Shown one piece after another: positions 59,915 to 64,000 of a stretch of 64,000 nt of DNA. Position numbers and translations under genes: made by a program. A model generated the notes under the pieces. It saw only the letters and a program-made list of their open reading frames with translations. It made no database searches and was not told the origin of the DNA. Where the stretch lies: contig JBGCET010000020.1 of assembly GCA_045106555.1 (NCBI GenBank), positions 1 through 64,000 on the forward strand, written 5' to 3'. Every line of letters starts with the position of its first letter. Position 1 is the first letter of the stretch. This DNA comes from JANQOZ01 sp045106555 (GTDB lineage: Bacteria; Pseudomonadota; Gammaproteobacteria; Xanthomonadales; SZUA-38).

Positions 59915-59937
59915 GCCCCGCTGCAGCGCAGCGGGGC
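59915..59937 (-). terminator. Strong hairpin between two minus-strand genes
   Basis: GCCCCGCTGC and GCAGCGGGGC form a perfect 10-bp stem with a 3-nt loop. There is no T-run on the minus-strand side, so it may be a partial terminator or a stabiliser of the upstream mRNA. Confidence 0.5.
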
Positions 59938-59946
59938 ATTGTGTCG

Positions 59947-61650
59947 CTATTTTTCCAGATAGGCTTTGGAAAACATCTCCAGGCCGCGATCCGTGAACGA
60001 GGCGGAAATGGTTTGGCGCGAAAACAGGTCAGACATTGGCAGTTCCGGCATATCTTCATCGGGTGCCATGGATGCCATGGCCTGTTGAATCTGCTGTTGG
60101 TAAAGCGCCATCCCTTCTTCGTCGTAACCCATGACCAGGAAAGGCAGGTCTCCGCTGGCGGCATCGCCGCTGAGGTAGCCCTTGAGCTCGGTTTCTTCGC
60201 CGGTGCCCGTGGAAAGACCAATACCTTGTTCAGTCATGGCCAGGTGCGGGCCATCCAAAGGGAACGGGATGAGCCCGGCGGGTAGCGGCGTCGGGGTGCC
60301 ATCGGTGGTCATTTGCAGATTGGCCAGTTGAGGCACCATGGCGCTGGCCATGCCCACTACCAGTTGGGGGTTGGTGATTCCGACCATCAGCAATGCCCGA
60401 AGGTTTTGTGGCATGCCGCTGGATAGATCCATTTCCTTCAGGCTGAAACGGAAACCTTGAAAGTTGCCCACCATGGGGGGCAGGGGTTGTGCCAACTGGG
60501 CTGACATTTGCGCCATGCCATCATTGAGCTCGGCAAGCTCTGCGCATTGGTATGGATCCGCCGCCACCGCATTGGCCTGATCGGACAGAAACTGCTTGGT
60601 TTTCAGAACGTCGATGGCGAAGCCAAGGTGGAGCAATACGTCGTCAATGCTGCCCATGCCGCCCATGGGAGCTGCTAACTCTTTCGTTGCCGTGGCGATG
60701 TCGTCGCGCAGCTTCATCACGGCAATGGAGTCAACGGCGGAGTCGTTGAATGCGGTGTAGCCCGACACAATTTGCGGCATGATTCCGGCGATCTCCCGAA
60801 ATTCTGCCGCGCACTCTGGACCCAGTGCCTGGCGACCGTCAGCAAACATCGCCGAGGCGACCTCTGAGTTGTCAGTCAGCATGGCGTCTACAAAGCCCAC
60901 CGGATTCATCATCATGGTGAACATGGGAAGCAGGTTGTACTCGTCGTTTACGTCGTCCAACCGGCCGGTGATATTGCTGGCTGGCTTGTTATCCGAAAAC
61001 AGTTGTTTCAGGCCCGCCTCCCGCGCGTTACTCGGGACAACGCTCATCACCAGTTCGTCGTCGTTAATGGCAACGATGACTTTGGCTTTCTCATCGCCGT
61101 TTTCGTAGAAGTCTTGTCCTTCAAAGTTGTTAACGACAAATTCCTGCCCAGCCTTGGCTTCGATGCGGGAGATGGTTTCTCGCAGGCGATTGCCGTCGGC
61201 CAGATCAGCGCGCAGCACCGGCAGGACGCCAAGGCCATACAGTGCGGCGTTGCCGGCGGGATCAAAGCCCAGATCCGCCATACCCTGGCGGTTCATTTTG
61301 CCGCTTAGTTCTTCCATGACGGCCTTGGCCAGTGGGTCGTCGCTGACTTTTTCGTCGTCCAGCGCCTGAGAAATGGCATTGTCGATGTAGGACAAACCTG
61401 GCTCTGCCATGCTCCACATCAGATCAACGGTTTTGTTGTCCATGGTGTCGCGATTTCCGACGAAGTAGGGCGTGTCGGCCGGCACGTAGGCCAGCAGCGG
61501 CGAGCCCTTGCCACCGCCAGTGGACTGAGCTTTGGCCGCAGGCGCACTGGCAGACCCAGTAGCCGCCGGGGCGTCGTCGTCGCCGCATCCTGCAAGAAAG
61601 GTCACGGCAAACGTTATACCGATCAAAGACCGGCTGAATTTGGTGGTCAT
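59947..61650 (-). CDS. Lipoprotein of unknown function
   Basis: A 567-residue predicted lipoprotein. The signal peptide ends in the lipobox LAGC at Cys22, followed by an Ala/Ser/Gly-rich linker and then a large domain with no recognised motif. It begins PLLAYVPADTPYFVGN and has recurring helix pairs; many Met and Asp residues give it an acidic, helix-rich character. ATG at 61650 has GGGGA about seven bases ahead. I cannot assign a family. The adjacent genes suggest an envelope role but do not define it. Confidence 0.72.
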   Translation of the reverse strand: MTTKFSRSLIGITFAVTFLAGCGDDDAPAATGSASAPAAKAQSTGGGKGSPLLAYVPADTPYFVGNRDTMDNKTVDLMWSMAEPGLSYIDNAISQALDDEKVSDDPLAKAVMEELSGKMNRQGMADLGFDPAGNAALYGLGVLPVLRADLADGNRLRETISRIEAKAGQEFVVNNFEGQDFYENGDEKAKVIVAINDDELVMSVVPSNAREAGLKQLFSDNKPASNITGRLDDVNDEYNLLPMFTMMMNPVGFVDAMLTDNSEVASAMFADGRQALGPECAAEFREIAGIMPQIVSGYTAFNDSAVDSIAVMKLRDDIATATKELAAPMGGMGSIDDVLLHLGFAIDVLKTKQFLSDQANAVAADPYQCAELAELNDGMAQMSAQLAQPLPPMVGNFQGFRFSLKEMDLSSGMPQNLRALLMVGITNPQLVVGMASAMVPQLANLQMTTDGTPTPLPAGLIPFPLDGPHLAMTEQGIGLSTGTGEETELKGYLSGDAASGDLPFLVMGYDEEGMALYQQQIQQAMASMAPDEDMPELPMSDLFSRQTISASFTDRGLEMFSKAYLEK

Positions 61651-61857
61651 CAATTAATCCCCATTAGTAGGTAGTTTGGGTTCGATTGAGGTATCGGCTT
61701 GGGCCGCCTCAGTCTCCAGGTGTTTTGGTGTTGTACATGACCAACACACCTTTTTCCCGTGTCAACAGTCACTTAACAAGCGGAGATTATCAGAATATGG
61801 TCGATTGTGTTGCCAACTGAACCACCTTGGGCCTCACGCTTACCCGGCGCTGTGGTT

Positions 61858-63627
61858 TCAGCGATCCAGCAGAGACAAAAAAGGGTCGAGGTGTTCAGCG
61901 TAATTTCGCCAGCGCCCCACGGATGCCGCATATAGAGGTTGTCGAACCTGCCAGGCGCTGGCGGTATTGACCACGTTTTCTCTCTGGTGAAACCCGCCGG
62001 GATCTGGATGCGGCGGGGCGCCGACCAGCCGCGTAATGGCCTGGATCTGTCCGTCCAAGTCGGAAACCAGGTGTTCATACCGCACCCGCAGGAGTCTTGC
62101 CGGCAGAACGCTGCGCCAGTGGTCCATCAAGCTCTGGTGGGCGCTGATTCTGCGGGCCAGAGAGTTAAATCGGTAGCTGTAGCTGTGGCCCGCGGAAAAA
62201 TCGGCAAAATACATGGAGATTCCACAATCCCTGGCGTCACGCTGCATGTCGATGAACCAGGCGTTGGGAAACAACAGGTGCAGCAGGCCGATGTCCTGAT
62301 AGTGAACTAACGTCTTGTCGACCAGCCAGCCGTCAACCCGTGGCATTTCCTGTAAATAATCTGCCGCCATGCGGGATAAATCCAACGGGCTGAGCAGCGG
62401 CACCATATCTGGGTATCGCACACGTCCACCAAACGGCTGAGCCACCGCCATTTTGACCCAGTTCAATCGTTGATGTTCGCCAACGCAGGTCATGTTCGGG
62501 TGGCCGCCAAGTACCTGATTGAGCAGTGTGCTGCCGCTCCGCGGCAGGCCAACAATGAAAATCATCGGCGGCGAGTTGCCACCACCGCCATTTAGGCGTC
62601 CGATCAACTCATCGGAAAACGTCTGTGTCGTCAACTCCATGGCACGCTCCAGATTGCTGGGGTCGTGCTGGAACTGTGCCGCGCGCAATTCATTGGCTCG
62701 AGAGTAAGCGGCGAATGCCTCGCTGTAGTGCGTCAAGTCGTCCTGAGCTTTACCCAGTGCAAACCACAATCGAGGGTTTGCGCTGTCTGCAGGTTTTTGT
62801 AGCAGGCGAGTCAGCTTCTTGGTTCTTGCCGAATCGGTGCTGGTTTGTCGGCGGCATTGCATTAACTTGAACCAGGCATCGGCGTGCCCGGGCCGCAATC
62901 TGAGAACCTGGCTAAAACGTCGTTCGGCCTCTTCAAATTGGCCAATTTCGACAAACGCCGATCCCAGGTTGTATACCGCCGCAATATTTAAGGGTCTGAG
63001 GCGCAATGCCTGGCGCAGGGACCGAATCGCGGGTTCTGCATCACCCATAGCCAACTGCGCAGCGCCCAGGTCGCAAAGAAGCTCAGCGGAGTTGGGAACA
63101 ATTTTTAGACCGCTGCTGTACACCTGTATGGCGCGCTCGAATTGACGACCCTCCTGCAAAACCTGGCCCAGCTTCAGGTAACCTTCAACGTTCTCGGGAT
63201 CCAGCGCGATCGCTCGCGAGCAGGCATTTGAGGCGGCGCCCCACGACGCACTGCGACGGTGCACTTCGGCCAGCAAGAGCCACGCCTCAGATTCATCGGT
63301 ACGCTGTTTAAGGAAAGACTGTAGTGCTGTGCGGGCCTCAGACATCTGTCCTTGAGCAAAACTCAATCGGCCCAGCTCAAGCTGAATATCCGGCTCCTGG
63401 CGTTGTCCTACCGGAAGGGAACGCAAGCTGCGTATTGCCTGATAAACGCGTCCTTTAGCAGTAAGGATGCGGGCCTGAAGAAGACGCAGCCGCCAGGGTT
63501 CATCCCTTTCGGATTGAAGTTCGCCAAAAATTTTTTCAGCTCTGGCCACATCGTGACTGGCCAGTGCGTCTTCTGCCTGGGAGCGAATTGCAGACAGATG
63601 GTCGGTTGATTCCAAGGTGCTTTCCAA
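61858..63627 (-). CDS. TPR-sulfotransferase fusion protein
   Basis: A 589-residue protein. Residues 10 to about 320 hold TPR repeats (for example EGYLKLGQVLQEGRQFERAIQVYSSGL, abbreviated by its key residues, and AAVYNLGSAFVEIGQFEEAE). From about residue 345 a sulfotransferase domain follows, with the PAPS-binding loop FIVGLPRSGSTLLNQVL and later segments RYEHLVSDL and VGRWRNYAEHL. This domain order is known in proteobacteria as a TPR-containing sulfotransferase; the acceptor is unknown. The ATG at 63627 gives the repeat region its full length. Confidence 0.9.
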   Translation of the reverse strand: MESTLESTDHLSAIRSQAEDALASHDVARAEKIFGELQSERDEPWRLRLLQARILTAKGRVYQAIRSLRSLPVGQRQEPDIQLELGRLSFAQGQMSEARTALQSFLKQRTDESEAWLLLAEVHRRSASWGAASNACSRAIALDPENVEGYLKLGQVLQEGRQFERAIQVYSSGLKIVPNSAELLCDLGAAQLAMGDAEPAIRSLRQALRLRPLNIAAVYNLGSAFVEIGQFEEAERRFSQVLRLRPGHADAWFKLMQCRRQTSTDSARTKKLTRLLQKPADSANPRLWFALGKAQDDLTHYSEAFAAYSRANELRAAQFQHDPSNLERAMELTTQTFSDELIGRLNGGGGNSPPMIFIVGLPRSGSTLLNQVLGGHPNMTCVGEHQRLNWVKMAVAQPFGGRVRYPDMVPLLSPLDLSRMAADYLQEMPRVDGWLVDKTLVHYQDIGLLHLLFPNAWFIDMQRDARDCGISMYFADFSAGHSYSYRFNSLARRISAHQSLMDHWRSVLPARLLRVRYEHLVSDLDGQIQAITRLVGAPPHPDPGGFHQRENVVNTASAWQVRQPLYAASVGRWRNYAEHLDPFLSLLDR

Positions 63628-63711
63628 CGTTTAACGCAACGCTATCACCGTACGGACTCGCGCCTGTTGCTGTATGTGGGTCGATGGTCATGCTGACGCT
63701 CAAGTGCGCAA

Positions 63712-63945
63712 TCAGTGCAACAAAATAGCGCTCTCCAAGCATCGCACCAGAGGGCGAGCAGACATTAGCAGCAGGAGAACAATTAGCCAGGTCTTGGGCA
63801 TCGCGAGTGGGGCCGTCGTCCGAGGTGATTGAGAACGCAGCGCGCGGCGGCGAATACACTCGATGGCGCGGGTCTCTGTGGGGGTCAGAGCCGGATAGTT
63901 GGGTTGACTGCTGAGAACAATTAGCTCGTCAGGGAATTCGGGCAT
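63712..63945 (-). CDS. Doubtful small tail-anchored protein
   Basis: A 77-residue frame with a hydrophilic N-terminal half (PALTPTETRAIECIRRRALR) and one C-terminal hydrophobic segment (WLIVLLLLMSARPLV). There is no clear ribosome site and no family I recognise. Composition is compatible with a real tail-anchored protein, but it may be a chance frame. Nothing else coding is seen between 63628 and the right edge at 64000. Confidence 0.35.
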   Translation of the reverse strand: MPEFPDELIVLSSQPNYPALTPTETRAIECIRRRALRSQSPRTTAPLAMPKTWLIVLLLLMSARPLVRCLESAILLH

Positions 63946-64000
63946 GACAGTGGCACTGGGCTATGGGTCAGTGCCTGACTGTAGTGATCTACTCTGTCAA

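Overview
The window looks like chromosomal DNA of a heterotrophic, probably marine or aquatic gammaproteobacterium. The signs are a bioB-F-H-C-D operon in gammaproteobacterial order, an E. coli-type long FadE acyl-CoA dehydrogenase, adjoining selD and mnmH genes, three TonB-dependent receptors, a TRAP transporter, a phytoene desaturase, and an ECF sigma factor beside a TPR-tailed Ser/Thr kinase. GC content is moderately high and TTG/GTG starts are common. I cannot fix the genus. No rRNA, tRNA, CRISPR array, insertion sequence or phage gene was found, so apart from one repeat element this is ordinary, densely coded chromosome with many overlapping gene ends.

Layout. 1-2.2 kb: 5'-terminal part of crtI (minus strand, running off the left edge) and two small membrane proteins. 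2.4-9.1 kb: a tandem pair of about 1,100-residue secreted BNR/VPS10-type beta-propeller proteins ending in a strong terminator. 9.1-16.9 kb: envelope genes (OmpA-type lipoprotein, DUF3429 protein, TorF-like porin, small membrane protein, Kelch-DUF5060 glycosidase-like lipoprotein, large secreted carboxypeptidase-regulatory-domain repeat protein). 17-20.9 kb: an NmrA-like oxidoreductase translationally coupled to a TRAP transporter (dctP-dctQ-dctM). 21-22.8 kb: a periplasmic TPR protein and a glutathione S-transferase.

22.9-29.9 kb: a possible uncharacterised pathway. A DUF1838 protein gene is divergent from a tightly packed operon (secreted protein of unknown function, CpcT/CpeT-like protein, aldehyde dehydrogenase, Tat-exported amine-oxidase-like flavoprotein, thioesterase-like protein, then a signal peptidase I). 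A perfect 9-2-9 palindrome sits between the two transcripts. 29.9-32.9 kb: selD-mnmH (tRNA 2-selenouridine) and gpmA. 33-35.7 kb: a FecA-like receptor with a Fur-box-like site, followed by a double-hairpin repeat whose two 23-nt loops are reverse complements of each other. 35.7-43 kb: fadE with a lysine-rich tail, kinase and ECF sigma pair, an alpha/beta-hydrolase-fold protein lacking the usual nucleophile, and a VOC protein.

43-53.3 kb: a second possible catabolic locus bounded by terminators. Two TonB receptors flank an isochorismatase-family amidohydrolase and hyuB/hyuA (hydantoinase/oxoprolinase-like), with several palindromes in the intergenic regions. This fits uptake and opening of a cyclic amide or hydantoin. 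53.3-58.6 kb: the biotin operon, then divergent comF. 58.6-64 kb: a membrane protein with a possible LSm/SH3-like C-terminal region, a 567-residue lipoprotein of unknown function, a TPR-sulfotransferase and a doubtful small ORF.

All functions are from reading motifs and family resemblance by eye; no database search was run.
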